This document shows positions 22,976 through 34,568 of a DNA stretch of 53,626 nucleotides, piece after piece. The notes below the pieces were generated by a model, which ran no database searches, had not been told where the DNA came from, and was given only the letters and a program-made list of their open reading frames with translations. The stretch covers positions 1 through 53,626 of the forward strand of contig MU616700.1 of assembly GCA_025201705.1 (NCBI GenBank), read 5' to 3'. The DNA comes from Dissophora ornata (taxonomy: Eukaryota; Mortierellomycota; Mortierellomycetes; Mortierellales; Mortierellaceae). The position numbers were made by a program, and so were the translations under genes. Positions within the stretch are counted from its first letter, which is position 1. Every line of letters starts with the position of its first letter.

Positions 22976-24915
22976 TTACATAATGCGACAGCAACATCCC
23001 TTATTCTCCTTATTATCCAGCTGGTTACTACTTTGGTCGTGGCTGTTGTATGTATCTTTGCGGAAGCGGCGAATCTCTCGTACAAGATCGTAAAAGGGTT
23101 CACCCACATTGATCATCTGTGTGGCCGATGTCTCTATCAATCGGGCGCCAAGCTGCTTGGCCATCTCCTGGCCCTCTATTTTGTTCGAAAGCAAAGTGAA
23201 TGAATGTCGGAGTTCCGTATTTTTGGACCACTATCACCACGGCGTTCAAACAACAAACAAATATCCGCCACTCATTGTTCATACCATCTGTAGACACCTG
23301 ACGCTCGTGCTCGAGATCGCACTTGTTAGCCACGAGAATGGTGGGGACAAAGTCTTTGCGTTTGACACGAAGGATTTCCTGTAATAAGGCCGGAATCTCC
23401 TCGAATGAGCTGCGCGATGTGATCGAATAGATAAGCAAGAAACCATCTCCATAGCCCACGAAAGCCTCCCACATAGCTCTATAAACATTATCGTGCATTG
23501 TGCATTAGCAGTAGCTTGCTATTCATGGTCTATCACTCACTTCCCGTCTCCATGGCTATGGTCGGTGATACATCATTCATAAGCACAAGAGCTCTGATTG
23601 CTCCGTAGCATAGCGAGCGCATTACACCTATCTGTGTGCTGTATGTTGTGTGTGCATAGATATGTGTAGATGGTACCCTATGACAGACATCATAGAAGAG
23701 GTGTGGCACTCAAAAAAAGCGGTTCTGATCAGGAACCGAGAGTCTGATCCTATGCTTCTGTTTCGCGTAAGTCCATGGCTTGCTATTGACTTCTGAACCT
23801 TCTTCGCTTTGCTTTGTATGATCTCACACTAACAGTCGCTGTTTGATTCTCATGGATCGCCAGTAGTCGTCAACAGACTTGAGGATTGGAGTGATATTCT
23901 GAGGCGATGCCTCGATATCTGAACGACCATATCGCCATGCTAACATATAACATACTTATTCCAAAGACTCTCATCTACTGAAATTATACCACTCTCGAAA
24001 TTAAGAAAAAAAGTACCTTCTCCTCTCCCGCACAAACAACCCATCCATCTCCGGAATCCTTTCCTCATTCCTCTCAGCACCGATGACAGTCGTGACAGTG
24101 GCAGAATAGTCGATTAAGTTACCTGTACTCTCCAGGCTCAACAATATCCAGGTAGGCGTTTTCATCGTCAATTACGCACCGTACCTGAACATCTACAATG
24201 AATAAAATGTGATGCGAAGAGCGAAGCAGAGGGTACATGTCAACAACAGACACAATCTCGAAAAAGGTCAGATGGCAACGCAAAGGAAAAAGAGGCTACA
24301 AAGTAGCTAAGGTCAATATCATTCGCGAGAGATGGGCAAGTGGAAAGGAAGGGCAATCTCCAATGTACCAATACACCCCCTCATGATCGCTCTGTGGGTT
24401 CCAGACATGGAAAGATGGTCCAGTGTTCATTGCACATCCTTGTCGAACGATAGAGCGCGGAGATGAAGTCTTGACATCATAGTTGCAGCTGTTTGTAGCC
24501 GCTGTTGTTGCGGTTGTTATTGTTGTCTTTGTTGCTGCTGACTTTGACCAACATTTGTGTTTTGGGAAACAAGTGACACAAGGCAACTGGCCGCTTCAAC
24601 TCTTTAGCCCCCACTTTTGTCTCGGCAGTATGCAATCGATAAGGTTCGGAGGGAACACCCTACCTTCCATGGCACAATCATATTCGGTCACAATGGGCAA
24701 TTGGATGAAGAACTGGCGGATCAATGCCGCTTTGCCGACATCTAGATGACATTTGCAAGAAGGAATCGAGGAAGGGTGAGTATAATGGCATGGCCAACTC
24801 ATGTCTCGCTCTTTGCTCTACGCCGCTTTGAAACAGAGTGGAAGAGTGAAAATGGGTCAATAGTCGATGGTTGAATACATCTGCCGCCGACAACTGTGAG
24901 CGTGTGCTTGGACAT
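22976..24915 (-). CDS. Ras-family protein lacking key catalytic residues (predicted pseudo-GTPase), 192 aa
   Basis: Five exons join in frame: 24915-24879, 24741-24664, 24192-24123, 23478-23285 and 23175-22976. Length (192) and order match Ras. G1 reads GGRYVGKA (10-17), with Ala17 where Ras has Ser17. The switch I core is EYDCAMED, with Ala36 where Ras has Thr35. The G3 stretch is [13 protein letters not shown] in place of LDILDTAGQEEYSAM: Asp57 becomes Glu and Gln61 is missing. In contrast [22 protein letters not shown] (113-116) and ETSA (141-144) are intact, and the C-terminus is CCCRIM, a CaaX box expected to be prenylated. Lost residues normally hold Mg2+ and the gamma phosphate, so GTP hydrolysis is doubtful, while membrane targeting and nucleotide-base contacts seem kept. 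Introns 2 and 3 (471 and 644 nt) are long for this window. Confidence 0.85.
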
Positions 24916-25512
24916 GAGCTGATTGGGTTTGGAGTGACGACAGTGGTGGCAACTAGAGCGGGGCTGAGCTCTCTCTCCTATCGCGGTTGTGAGAGAGTAA
25001 AACGGAAGTGCGATGTGGCAGGGAGAAGGAATCTGCAGACACTTCAACCGCAACATTCTGCACAGCCGTCATATCCAGGTGTATCATGCATGGCCTTGCA
25101 GTTTCGACACTGGAGTCTCCGAGGTCCGCCTACCCTACGAAACACACTAGGCATTTTCGCGTTGTGTAATACTCTTCCACGCCAACAATAATTGTAGATA
25201 TTAAGAAACTAATGTTGGTTCAATGACATGTTAACCTCTAAAAGAAGTTACTATGGCTGTTGACGCTTGCCTTGCGAACAAAGAGTGATAGGAATCGGGT
25301 GTGCAATGACGGCGCCTTGTAGTTCGTGGAGAACTTCCCAATTACAACCTTGTTCGTCGAATCTCTTTCTGCCCCGCAAAACCCTCGACGTGTTCCTCGT
25401 CCATCGCTTTTTTTGGCGCCCCAAAAGTGTCTTTTGAAAGTCTCGACGTCGTCGTTATAAAAGGCTTTCAGCAGGGCCTTGTGCTCCTACTCCATCGCAA
25501 TGCATTTACCCA
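24916..25512. other. Divergent intergenic region
   Basis: The upstream region of the Ras-like gene (minus) and of the candidate pseudogene (plus). No gene is seen. A TATA-like box lies at 25456-25464. Confidence 0.5.
25456..25464 (+). promoter_or_regulatory. TATA box
   Basis: TATAAAAGG, a strong consensus, 45-57 bp upstream of two ATGs (25500 and 25513). It marks a possible former promoter for the broken frame that follows. Confidence 0.45.
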
Positions 25513-26439
25513 ATGAGGTTGAATGGCCACGAAATAGAAGGGGGTTTGCTTTCCGTTCCGCTGATTGATATGCCAGGTACCGTCTCTACAGCTGTCCCAA
25601 GCCATCGAATTGAGGTTGATAGACGGCGCGTTGCTTTACTGCAAGACTTCGAAATATACCCAATCCATCATCCTGGCGTCCTTGCTCCGTTGGAAGATAC
25701 GCGAAGGCCCAAACAACCATACAACTTTGGCTTGAACTTTGATATCCTCTGGAGGGCATCTCCACAAACCCTGCGTATCCTCCTTAACAACCTTCTTCAC
25801 TTGTACAAATAGTAATTGGTACCATCAACGGTGGTGGTGAGTTTTGACGGCAAGCGCATAGAGAAGGTGCTTGTACTTCACATAATTCAACTCCTCGGAA
25901 CCTGTTGTTCTGGTTGCGCTTCGAAACACGTAGCCACGTTGATCTTATGTCCTAGGATTAAAGCTTCCATCCCGGATACTGTCAACGTGCTCCTTCACCG
26001 GTTGCAATTCCAGAACCCTCGCTGACTTTAGATTCCCCTTGAAGTTCTTGAAGCTGGCACGTCCACTCTGACCACTTCCTACGTCGGATATGAGTCGAAT
26101 AATGAGATGACCTGGCAGCTTTTCCTTGAGCTATCCCAACACATCCCTGGTTGGATTACTGGTAAAGCTTGGTCGAGCCATGTCCACGCGATTCTGTTTG
26201 ATGGTGTGCTGGTTGGCGGTGGTCTTCGCAGAGGTTATTACACCTCGTAAAGTAATGATGTTGTTGCGATGGCCGACTCACTGAATGGCAGGGGAATCTC
26301 TTTGATGCTTATTATTGCATATTACTGCGGACCTTAAGCGAACCCTCAAATGCCAGCTGTCAGGGCTGCTATTGAGGCAATGAGCACTCCTAGACAAGCG
26401 CTTACCCTGCTCATGAATTTCCTAAATGATCCTCGATAA
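25513..26439 (+). pseudogene. Candidate nonsense-riddled pseudogene, unknown family
   Basis: One reading frame spans about 309 codons with only six internal stops (25810, 25813, 26023, 26029, 26248 and 26335) before a TAA at 26437. Random sequence would give more than twice that number. The open pieces read like protein (FGLNFDILWRASPQTLRIL, TSYVGYESNNEMTWQLFLE, GWITGKAWSSHVHAILFDG). Each stop could be one C-to-T (or G-to-A) step from a sense codon (CAA, CAG, CGA or TGG). I recognise no domain. An ATG at 25500 opens a different, short frame, so a frameshift near the start is also possible. It might instead be chance. Confidence 0.35.
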
Positions 26440-26670
26440 TTGAAACACGAAACTACACTCAATGCCGTCAACAGATCCCTAGTTCCAAGCTTCAACAAAG
26501 TGCACTCATCTTGAGCATTGTATTGTAGAGCCTTTCGTCGTCCCACAAGTCCCCAGACAGTCTTGACACTCTTGAAAACTAGAGCATCGCTATCCTTGGT
26601 CAAGACCACAGTTAATTAGGTTGAACATTCATCGCAGTAGCATAACGAGACGCCTTTTTTGTTGGTTTTT

Positions 26671-26676
26671 TTTATT
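26671..26676 (-). terminator. Candidate polyadenylation signal of the methyltransferase gene
   Basis: AATAAA on the minus strand, about 35 nt after the methyltransferase stop at 26711. Confidence 0.5.
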
Positions 26677-26710
26677 TAGCAGATACTGGCCACCCTTTTC
26701 AGGGGGTCAT

Positions 26711-29324
26711 CTATGGTTTCTGCCCATGTGCTAGATATACCCTCGAGAACGTATGATATTGATCCATTTCTGCCCACACCTGTGTCATCATCTCGTCCCA
26801 CTCCTCGCTCGTTGTCATCTCAGCGCCACAGACTGCAATATCCTGACCCCTCGCTACAGCATTCTCAAGTTCGGCCTGCAGCACCACTGGTTTCAATGCT
26901 TCCATCTCAGCCTTGAGCACATCCCTCCACAGCAATCCAATCTTACCTCCCCACGGCCCTATTGGCATCTCGACCATCATCATTTTGACATTCTCGCATC
27001 CAACATCCCTCAGCACCTGATCCAATCGCTGCGGCAACATAACATCTACGTTCCGGTTTTGGGCGGTCTCATTCAACATTTTGAGAAACGAGCGCGAGGC
27101 GGGACCAGGTCTGGACCAAATAGGATCCACTTCCGAAAGCTGCAGCCAGCCCTGACCACCCGAGACAACACACCGGAACAAATCTTGGACGACACCCGGC
27201 CAGGCATCCTGCGTGAGACCAAGCAGCATGTTGCGTTGGTTGACAAGTATGAATGATTCTGTAGCGAAGGGGATCTCGGGGTCGAGGATGTTGCCCATTG
27301 AGAAATGAGCATTCTTGGGATGAATTGCTGAGGGATACATGGGTGAGACGTCAAATCCGTAGAAGTCTAGGTCCTCGTGCTCTGTTGCCAGTTCCTAATG
27401 AAATAATAATATAGCGCACAGCAAACAGAATATGAGCCAGTGCAATTACCTCTGACACTCTTGCCAGTGCAATTATCTCTGACACTCTTGCTCTCTGCTC
27501 TGCTATCCAAACTGCAATTCGCTCTCCATCTCTTTGTCTTGATAAGAACAGGCTACCTACCATAACCCAGGTGCCCGGACCACATCCACAGTCGAGAACC
27601 TTGCCTTCAACAGATGTGGAGATCGGAGGAATAACGTTTGATCCAAATGCATATCGTATCACATAGTGCTGGAGCAAGAGTCTGTAGTCGCGAGCACAGT
27701 TCATGTCAGTCAGATGCATAGATAGGGAGCAAGGAGATCAAAAGCATCAAGATAAATTAAAAACAGGGAGCGATGGTCAGTGAGATATTAGGGTGGAGAG
27801 CTCTCATTTTTTAAGGGAAAAAAAAAGTGAGCTTTTTTACCTCTCGCCCTCTTGTTCGTCGCATGGTAGGAGATACGGTAGAGTCTTATCCGGATAGTAC
27901 TCGCGCCCTCCGAGTAAACGTCGTGGAGGCAGGATTTTCGCTGCGAGTTCATCAAGAGAATGCCCTAACTTGCTCAATTTGGGAGCTGTCGACACTGTCG
28001 TTGAAGCCTGGTTGTTCGTGTGATAACTGCCATTGTTATGATGTTGAGCACTTCCTCCATTTTCACCTGAAAGGGAAGACGAGGAAGATGATGGCTGAGA
28101 GGCGGTGGTCATCGCCAACGTGTTATGGTAGTGAGAGCCATTGCTTGAGAAGGAAGACCCGGCTCCAGTGTAGCTGGAACCGAGGGATCCCGGTGGTGAT
28201 GAACCATAGTTATGAGGCTGGGAATTAGAATGCGTGGGGGATCTGTGTGAGTGCAACCGTGCTGAAGTTGGGGTCGTTGGTGTATGGGGTTGCCGTTGCA
28301 GCGAAGACGAAGACGGTGAATCTGGAATTGCAATGGACTGACTTACAGTTCGGCCGTAGTTGTTGCCATTGTTGTTCGATACTCGATCTGGATGGCGAGC
28401 GGGCCGTCGGGTCTTTGTCTGCAGTACCACGCCTGTAATCTGCTGGGATACGAGATCTTGGGAGGGTCTGGAAGACGGGGAGCCATGCTGCTGTTGTTGG
28501 AGATGCTGCTGTTGTTGCTGTAGTATGAGTTGCTGCTGCTGATACTGTTGCCTAAGCTGTTGTTGCTGCTGTTGAAGGAGTAGCATCTGCTGGTACTCAA
28601 GTTGCTGCTTCTCCAGAAAATGCTGCTGTTGCTGTTGCTGATAGGAGATAAAGTCCTGAACCGTGTAATTGTTTTGCATGTATAATGGAGAGGTCGAAAG
28701 TTGGCTACTGCCATGGAATCCTATCTCGACAACCTTGCCATTAACATAGGTTGCTCTACCCACACCCGAACCGAGCGATTGTGCAAGGTCAAAGGACTCT
28801 GAGTAACCGCTGTTTGATCTTGACGCTGTCCCAACGCTGCCACCACTTCCAATGCCGGCGCCATTGATTATCATGGGCAGAGGTGCACTGACCATAGTAT
28901 TGGTATAAGGGTACATGGACGGGGTGGGTGAACCGGCTGCTACTGCTGCATTGACGATTGACAAATTGAGTGAAGATGTCGATGAACTGTTGGATAGCAC
29001 GGAAGGTGGGTGTGAGATGGGTCGCTCCCTCCTCGATTTATCGAGTGAGGAGGACAAGGACCCCGCCCGGTACCTTTGTTGCCGGTAATACTGGTGTTCA
29101 TTATACTGGTATTGCTGCTGTTCTCCATCTCGAAAGGTGGCTACTCCGAACTCGGCAGAGGCGGGTGAGGCTGGCACTGAAGTATCGCTCACGCTCTTCG
29201 TGGCAGCGGCGTTGGTGCTGACTGAGCTCTTCTTTTTCTTGTAGGCCTTTGGTGGGATTCTGTAAGATTGAAAAACCTCCTTGCCGTTGGCTTCAAAGTC
29301 ATCTCCTGAGACGTTGGCTCCCAT
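26711..29324 (-). CDS. Class I SAM-dependent methyltransferase with Q-rich N-terminus, 762 aa
   Basis: Three exons join in frame: 29324-27841, 27681-27561 and 27394-26711. The start chosen gives MGANVSGDDF, which fits the N-myristoylation consensus (Met-Gly-x-x-x-Ser); an ATG at 29399 would bury it behind 25 residues. Residues about 30-470 are S/T/Q/N-rich, with glutamine runs around 220-290. The conserved block starts at YYPDKTLPYLLPCDEQEGER, crosses intron 1 into LLLQHYVIRYAF, then shows SAM motif I VLDCGCGPGTW (523-533), an acidic motif II FYGFDVSP (D550) and FATESFILVNQRNMLLGLT. This order is typical of fungal LaeA/UMTA-like methyltransferases. The substrate is unknown; membrane attachment is an inference from the N-terminus. 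Confidence 0.85.
27436..27489 (+). repeat. 27-bp tandem duplication in intron 2 of the methyltransferase gene
   Basis: Two copies differing by one base (27436-27462 and 27463-27489), entirely intronic. Confidence 0.85.
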
Positions 29325-30290
29325 GTTGGATTTATATGTATAAAGGGTGGAGATTGGATGTGGGTATAAGGAAGCTGACGGAGAAGGAAAGAGAGACAAT
29401 GGCTTTAGGCGTGAGTCGGCGTGAAATGCGGCCTTTGGGTCTAGTTGGCAGAAGCGATAAGAGGGGAAAGAAGAGGGAGGAGTAGGCTACGAGAAGAAGC
29501 GAGAATAAAAAGGAAGATCGGGGAACCTAAGATAGGACGGTATCATGAGGTAGGGAAGGACTGCAAGAAGTCCCATGCGGCATTATCTCCCTTCTTCTGC
29601 ACGATCAAAGACAGAGTGCGGTCAGGGCAGAAAGCGTGGTGCGTTGATAAGTAGTACTGTATTACATTTATTATACTTCACCATGCGGAACGTAAGCCTG
29701 ATCATAATTTTGCCACACGGAACGAGGGCGGCATGCGGGTAGGTAATGCGTCAGGACGCCCATCTTCTATCTCGACGGCCATGTCTTTTTTTGTTTGTTT
29801 TTGTCATCTATTTTAGTGCCATGTGTCTAGGGATACCATCTTGTGTGCAACCATTTTCTACGTATAAATGGCACAGAGTAAATACGAGAGCTGACGACCA
29901 TATTACGGTTTAGGAGCCTCATCAGCCGTGTTACGTTTGCAATGTCTCAGCGGAAGAAGTCTTGGATCCGGACCAGACCGACAACTCAAATATTTGAGCC
30001 CTGGGCAACATGGGATACTCTACGCCTGTCCGTTGACACTCACGATCAGAGGAAATAAACCCCCGCGTTTTCCGTTCCGATCTAATAATGACTTGCAGAC
30101 CGACCTCGATGTTTCTCTTCATTCAGTTTGTTCTGCTCAAAAAAGGAAGGGATTTCGCATAGCATATCCATACTCCCTTCTCATCAGCTAAATGGTCAGA
30201 CCGACAGCCAAGGACTACATCGTCAATGTGATGAAGACGAAGATGAAAAGGAAAGCGAGAAATAAATAAATAATGCTCTTTCAAGTGTCG

Positions 30291-30315
30291 AACAGCAAAC
30301 AACGTGTTTGCTGTT
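30291..30315. repeat. Perfect inverted repeat, 11-bp arms with 3-bp loop
   Basis: AACAGCAAACA (30291-30301) and TGTTTGCTGTT (30305-30315) are exact reverse complements. The site lies in a region without a gene and could form a hairpin. No terminator or transposon context is obvious. Confidence 0.85.
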
Positions 30316-31570
30316 AGGAGAAAGAGGAATGCAAATTATCGTTCCCCGCCTCACGCGTCATGTTGTTCGTGGACGATCTTCGTCTTGCAGAGTCGACTAT
30401 GGAGAAGGACGCGATCGGCTGGCCGGCGCATGCATAGCGATAAGAGAAAATCATGACCCCGTTTTACGTTTTTCATTGGAGCAGATGAAATGATTCATCA
30501 GATTCCTCATCAAGACGGCAGGCGGGTGGGATGGGATCAGTAATCGAAGTCAAAGTTGATGGACGGAAACAGGTGTTGCATTCTCCCGTGCGCACTTTTG
30601 AGCGATCCTCGGTGTTCGAGATATTGTTGTTTGCTCCATGCTTCCAATGCAACCAGACCGCGATGGAAATGGTGGCGTTGTAGCGACAGTCGCGTCAGAC
30701 TCTGCATTCCATTTCTGCAGTGATCTGACATTGAATCCTACCAGGGAATGGCGAAACCCACATCCAGATCCTTTGGTGGCATATTTCTAAAAGGCCCGAT
30801 CTATCCAGGATATGGCTGCGAACTGCAGAACAACGTGCTCGGCCTTAATTCACCACACCGACAGCGTGGATAAATGGGTGTTGATGGAATCAATGTGGTG
30901 GCCAGCATGTGTGTATTCGCCTCTGCACTTCAAGACAGTGGAACATCAAAATGGAAGACAGAGAGAAAGAGAGAGAATGCCAAACGAGGGGTGCAGATGT
31001 CCAGGTTTACATGTGACAGCCCAGACTTGTATTCTTGCGACGCTGGCCCATTGGTTTTAAACAAAAACTCCCCAAACCGTTCGCCAAGTCCTTCCCTCGC
31101 CTTTGCAGTTTACATCAGAAGCCCTTCCTTCCGTATCGCAAAGTGTGTGTGCTAAACACGTTGTTCGTGTCCTGAAAATTTAGCGCAAAGATATGCGGGG
31201 AACTTATCTATCGAAAAAGGAAAGAAGAGCGCCCACCATTTGTGTGTGCACGCGAGGCTGTCCGACCTCTCCGTTGCTCTCCTTTTCCCTTTCCCTCTCC
31301 GTCTCTCCCCTTCTCCTTTTCCCTCTCGCTTCATTTCAGATATCATCTCCACAGCATCATCCATTGCTGGCACCATTCGCATCATAACCATACAAAACCA
31401 ACCACTACGTGATCTGCCTTGACTTTGTAGATATGTCTCGATTGCCAGTATATTCGAGTTAAGCGCATGAACAGCGACCATATTTGATGAAGTACTACAG
31501 AGAAGCAAAAGAACAGAATAAGAGGAGCAGAACGCGGGTAATAGTACAGAAACTACGATATTCAAAGACG

Positions 31571-31815
31571 AGAAACGAAAGAGTGAGTGAGTGAGAGTGA
31601 GAGAGTGCTAGGGAGAGAGAGAGAAAGAGAGAGCGAGTGAATGAAAGTGAGAGTGAGGGGAGGGAAAAGGAAAAGGAAATGGAAAAAAGGAAAAAGAAAG
31701 AGTCAAGCAATGATGGCTACAAAGGATGATATATAAAACTACAAGTGAAAAACAAAGCGGGACTAATAAAGAAAAGAGAGAAAGAAAACCTATGAATGAA
31801 TGAATGAATGAAAGG
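31571..31815. repeat. GA-rich simple-sequence tract ending in (ATGA)n
   Basis: A long purine-rich run of GAGT, GAGA and GGAAAA units, then five ATGA/TGAA tetranucleotides near 31793-31815. On the transcribed (minus) strand this is a pyrimidine-rich tract just after the PHD gene's stop codon, so it probably lies in the 3' UTR. Confidence 0.8.
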
Positions 31816-31894
31816 CGATGGTAGGATTCGCTTTTCATTCTCAGCCTCTGCAGTCAACATCGTATTGCTGTTGTCAAGAATCTGCTAGACACCT

Positions 31895-34568
31895 TTACTC
31901 GGTGTGTCGCCCATATTTCTCTTGAAAGTGGATCAGTTCCACTGTCAGCTTGTTCATCAGACCCAAACTTGTCACTCGAGGCATTGCAATGCCTAGCCCA
32001 GGCAAGTGGTCGTTCTTCTGTGGAACTTCTTCAATTTGCCCAGTCTCCGCACCGCCGTAGCCATTGGGCTGATGAGGGGGTGTCATGGGGGCGACACCCT
32101 TTCCACAGGCATGCCCAGATCCCGCGGATCCAGGGTGGTCAACTGGCCGACTGTGGCCAGCTCCATCCATAACCTGCTTCATCTGAGTAGTAGCCAGCTG
32201 CTCGGCCAAGTCACCATGCGATAGCTCGTGTACGGACTGCGGCGGAGTCGAGAGCCAATGCGCGGAAGCTGCATCTGTCGATCCCGCCTTGTTGATACCC
32301 TGCATAATATCAAGGTTAATGGCAGGCTGTCCTCCCTCGGATCCAGCCCGGGGCGGCGTAGCTTCAGTCGTAGGTGATGAAGACGAGCATTGGTAGCGTT
32401 GACCTTGCTTTCTCTTCAACTCCCCCATTTCGACTTGAGCACGGCCAATGTAGTCCAGCAATTGCTGCGCACGCTTGTTCATGTCCTTGAGTGACATTCT
32501 GGCAGAAGGGTATTTGATCTTAGTTGGCGATGCTGGCTGCATCGGCTGAGGTGTTCCAGAGGGCGTGGGAGTATGGGAGCCGGCTCTGTGTGTCGCAGCT
32601 CTCCGCGAGTTTCTCTTCGTTGTCGCTGTCGGCGTGGAGAGGGAGTCGATGCCATTGTTACTATTGCTATTGGAAGCAGACGCAGAGCTTGCAGGCACAT
32701 CTATGGTGTGAGTATGAGTGTGTTAGTGTTAGTGTTAGTGATCTGATGGGCACTTCATATCATGTTGTTCTCTCTATCCCCGACATACCCGGAGAGTCCA
32801 TGCTGGATTCATTTGGAGATACTTGATTCGATTCATCGTCGTGATCAACAGCAGATGATGATGCTTCGTGGGGTGATGCCTCAGACTTGGCTACCTTTCT
32901 CCTCTTGATGGAAATAGCCAAGGCCTGCTCTGTAATGTCGCCAGATCGGCTGAGTTTCTTGCCGCCGGGCCGTCGACTGGCTTGTTGCTTCATTAGGGGT
33001 TCGTGAGAGAGCTCTTCCTCCTGGTCGTCGTTGGCAAGGCTCGAATCTTGATCCTTGGCTCTGGGCGACTCGGGTGGGGACTGAGTAGAGAATGGCTTGA
33101 CGGCTGGTTTTTTGGACTTTGATGTCCTGGAGACCTTGCCTTTTGTGACGGTCTTCGGCGAGGCTTCCACCGAACTCGAAGGCGACTCTGATTCCTTTTC
33201 TGCCGGGACAAAGTTGTCGGAGCTTTCTTCACCACTTCGTTTTCCGCTCAGGCTATAAGTGGTATCATTATTCAGATCCTCGTGATCATCCATGTTGCTC
33301 TCTGTCTTTTTCCGACGTTTGGAGGTTCGTGTATGGCTAAAGTTTTGATTGCTGGAATAGAGGTGGTCCTCGGTGCTAGGATTATGGTTTCGTTTGAAGC
33401 TGTCGGCCGCATCTCGGTCTTCGTCGTCTTTGCTGTGGTGTGCGGATGGGATATCTGAAGGGAGGGATGCGTCTTTAGAGTTCATAGTACTTCTCTTCTT
33501 GGACGACTTTGCCTTCGACGCCGTCGCTGCGAGTGCAGGGTGCACTCTCTTTGAACTTGAGATTCTATGTTGCAGGGGAGCAAAAAAAATAGAGCAAAGT
33601 GAGCAACTAGAGGAATAGAGAACCAACTTGGGAAACAACTGTGCGCATGGATTGAGAACAAGCAAGACAAGAAAGCGGGGACATATTTGGGGGGCTCTCT
33701 TGTGATTCGGCTTCTGTTTTGCTTGGGCTACTTACAGCTGGCCGTCAACGACCCTGTAGGGATGGTTCTCGGGGCGACATGAGTCGCAGTAGTATTTGTC
33801 CGGAGTGACTTCGCCATCGCCCAGTCCGACACAAGGACAGTGCTGCCACACCTTGCATGTCTCGCACTGAATCATGACGCCCTCATGATCTACATTCATC
33901 AATACAGCCAAAACAACGAATCAATTCCTAATCAGTCAGGCATGGCGGATCTCTGTACGAATCGTTGCTTCGATCGAATGCTCACAACATCACGGTGCAC
34001 ACACATGCAGTGCAGTACACGAACCACGCGTGCGAAGGCATGGATGTAGCAGAGCAACTGTATCGGTATTCACTGCGGCCGTTGGATGCGCGTCAAAAGG
34101 GAATATCACATAGCATAATCCACTTACGTTGCTGGTTACAGACACAGCGTGTCTGGCCTCCGTCGTCCTCCTCGACTACTTTCTTACTTTTGGGATGGCC
34201 ACCACGATGGCTTCTTCTTGGGGATGCTATTAGGCGAATGGCAGAATGGCGAATGGCAGAATGACGGACGCATTTAGATGGATCAACAAGCGGAAAACAA
34301 AGAGTCAGCATATGATTAGTGTTCCTGGAAGCGTGCAGAGTGCCAGTGCTCCCGAATGAGTGTAATTGAAAGCAACCCTTACAGGGAACACCACGGGCTG
34401 ATGGCAGCAAATCAATGTGGAACGCAGCCGACAGTGAAAGGGTGAGAATAGAAGAGAGGTCAGAAAAAGAAGAGAGAAAAAAGAGCGTTTCAGCACAGGT
34501 GTGGATGTGAAAGCATGCAATGCTTGAATTCAACCAAAAGCAAAGTGTGAGGTTGAGTGCTTACCCAT
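31895..34568 (-). CDS. Cti6-like PHD-finger protein (Rpd3L deacetylase complex type), 617 aa
   Basis: Six coding exons join in frame: 34568-34565, 34397-34383, 34226-34128, 33889-33736, 33564-32789 and 32700-31895. The first coding exon holds only ATGG and the second only 15 nt; an in-frame TAA precedes the ATG. A complete C4HC3 PHD finger spans 34-77: C34, C36, C48, C51, H56, C59, C74, C77 (VMIQCETCKVWQHCPC is its core). After it come VVDGQLISSSKR and KKRSTMNSKD, and near 417 ARMSLKDMNKRAQQLLDYI, all familiar from fungal Cti6 proteins. By family it reads methylated histone H3 and belongs to a class I histone deacetylase complex in the nucleus. Most of the middle is S/P/K-rich and probably disordered. 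The PHD is certain; the two tiny 5' exons are the least sure part. Confidence 0.85.

Larger units (their letters stand above)
29325..31894. other. Intergenic stretch, no recognised gene
   Basis: Holds the methyltransferase promoter at its left end; on the minus strand a CTTTATACATATAAA stretch lies just upstream of the ATG. Its right end is the 3' region of the PHD gene. Short open frames such as 29928-30191 (+) and 30537-30731 (-) have no recognisable motif. An inverted repeat lies at 30291-30315, and a purine-rich tract near 31570-31815. Confidence 0.5.

Noticed and set aside
24296..24586. Minus-strand frame between Ras-like exons 2 and 3 as a coding exon ([13 protein letters not shown])
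   Set aside because: The exon at 24192-24123 fits the Ras alignment and both splice phases, and the frame ends in stops.
24799..25056. Longer N-terminus of the Ras-like protein from 25056
   Set aside because: It would add 47 residues unlike any Ras; the ATG at 24915 gives the usual short lead into G1.
32718..32745. TTAGTG repeats that recall telomere sequence
   Set aside because: Three copies of TTAGTG, not TTAGGG, inside an intron of the PHD gene; a simple repeat.
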